A stretch of DNA of 64,000 bases, taken from NCBI GenBank assembly GCA_016282745.1, contig JAEELL010000130.1, positions 1-64,000 of the forward strand, read 5' to 3'. How positions within the stretch are numbered: the first letter of the stretch is position 1; every line of letters starts with the position of its first letter. Source of the DNA: Lachnospiraceae bacterium (GTDB lineage: Bacteria > Bacillota > Clostridia > Lachnospirales > Lachnospiraceae). Shown here piece after piece: positions 63,999 through 64,000 of the stretch. The notes beneath the pieces were generated by a model. It made no database searches and was not told the DNA's origin. It saw only the letters and a list, made by a program, of their open reading frames with translations. Both the position numbers and the translations under genes were made by a program.

Positions 63999-64000
63999 CT

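Overview
The window looks like chromosomal DNA of a low-GC, Gram-positive gut or rumen anaerobe of the Lachnospiraceae type (Coprococcus/Butyrivibrio/Eubacterium-like; genus not certain). Grounds: AGGAGG-type ribosome binding sites before nearly every gene, secreted glycanases with Thr-rich 'ETTTV' linkers, an Agr-type peptide signalling locus, a CIRCE/HrcA heat-shock site, and the anaerobic cobalt-early route to vitamin B12. No rRNA, tRNA, prophage, CRISPR array or complete insertion sequence was seen.

Layout. 1-3600: a structured, hairpin-rich edge and a secreted GH16 beta-glucanase with three copies of one accessory module. 3600-6300: a MITE-like palindromic element, a response regulator, and agrD (45 codons, newly called here) with agrB, but no AgrC kinase. 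6500-8040: UDP-glucose dehydrogenase fused to an XRE DNA-binding domain. 8300-10920: an operon of a DUF2975 membrane protein, a small Cro/C1 regulator and a DUF4173 membrane protein with a 28-Asn tract. 11100-25300: surface and envelope genes: subtilase with discoidin domain, GH18 chitinase, aquaporin, flotillin, an HTH protein and a very large subtilase. 25460-34570: a LytTR regulator with a membrane partner, a HerA/YjgR-like ATPase, a flavodoxin-like reductase, two TPR proteins and a heterodimeric ABC exporter. 34800-35400: hsp20 under a perfect CIRCE.

35410-57600 is one B12 regulon of 19 genes read leftwards from a cobalamin riboswitch with its own promoter and attenuator: cbiK (as a lipoprotein), an uncharacterised lipoprotein, btuF, btuC, btuD, a cbiP-cobT fusion, cobU, cobS, a mini-cobU, cobC, cbiB, cobD, cbiC, cbiD, cbiF, cbiG, cbiH, a cbiJ-cbiE-cbiT triple fusion and cbiA. 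It encodes cobalt insertion, ring contraction and methylations, amidation, aminopropanol attachment and nucleotide-loop assembly, plus corrinoid uptake. cbiL, precorrin-2 synthesis, the corrinoid adenosyltransferase, a cobalt transporter and lower-ligand (bza) genes are not in the window. 57600-64000: an SdpI-like membrane protein on a consensus promoter, a second lipoprotein with the same uncharacterised domain, a hotdog thioesterase, a DUF1015 protein and a BspA-like leucine-rich repeat surface protein.

The signals that standard annotation would most likely miss are: short tandem repeats (13-79 bp units) repeatedly placed at the 3' ends of genes and often including the stop codon; the two lipoproteins flanking the riboswitch that share a domain; the XRE-Ugd fusion; and the Agr locus whose peptide gene lies in an apparently empty gap. 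All calls are from reading the sequence; no database search was run.
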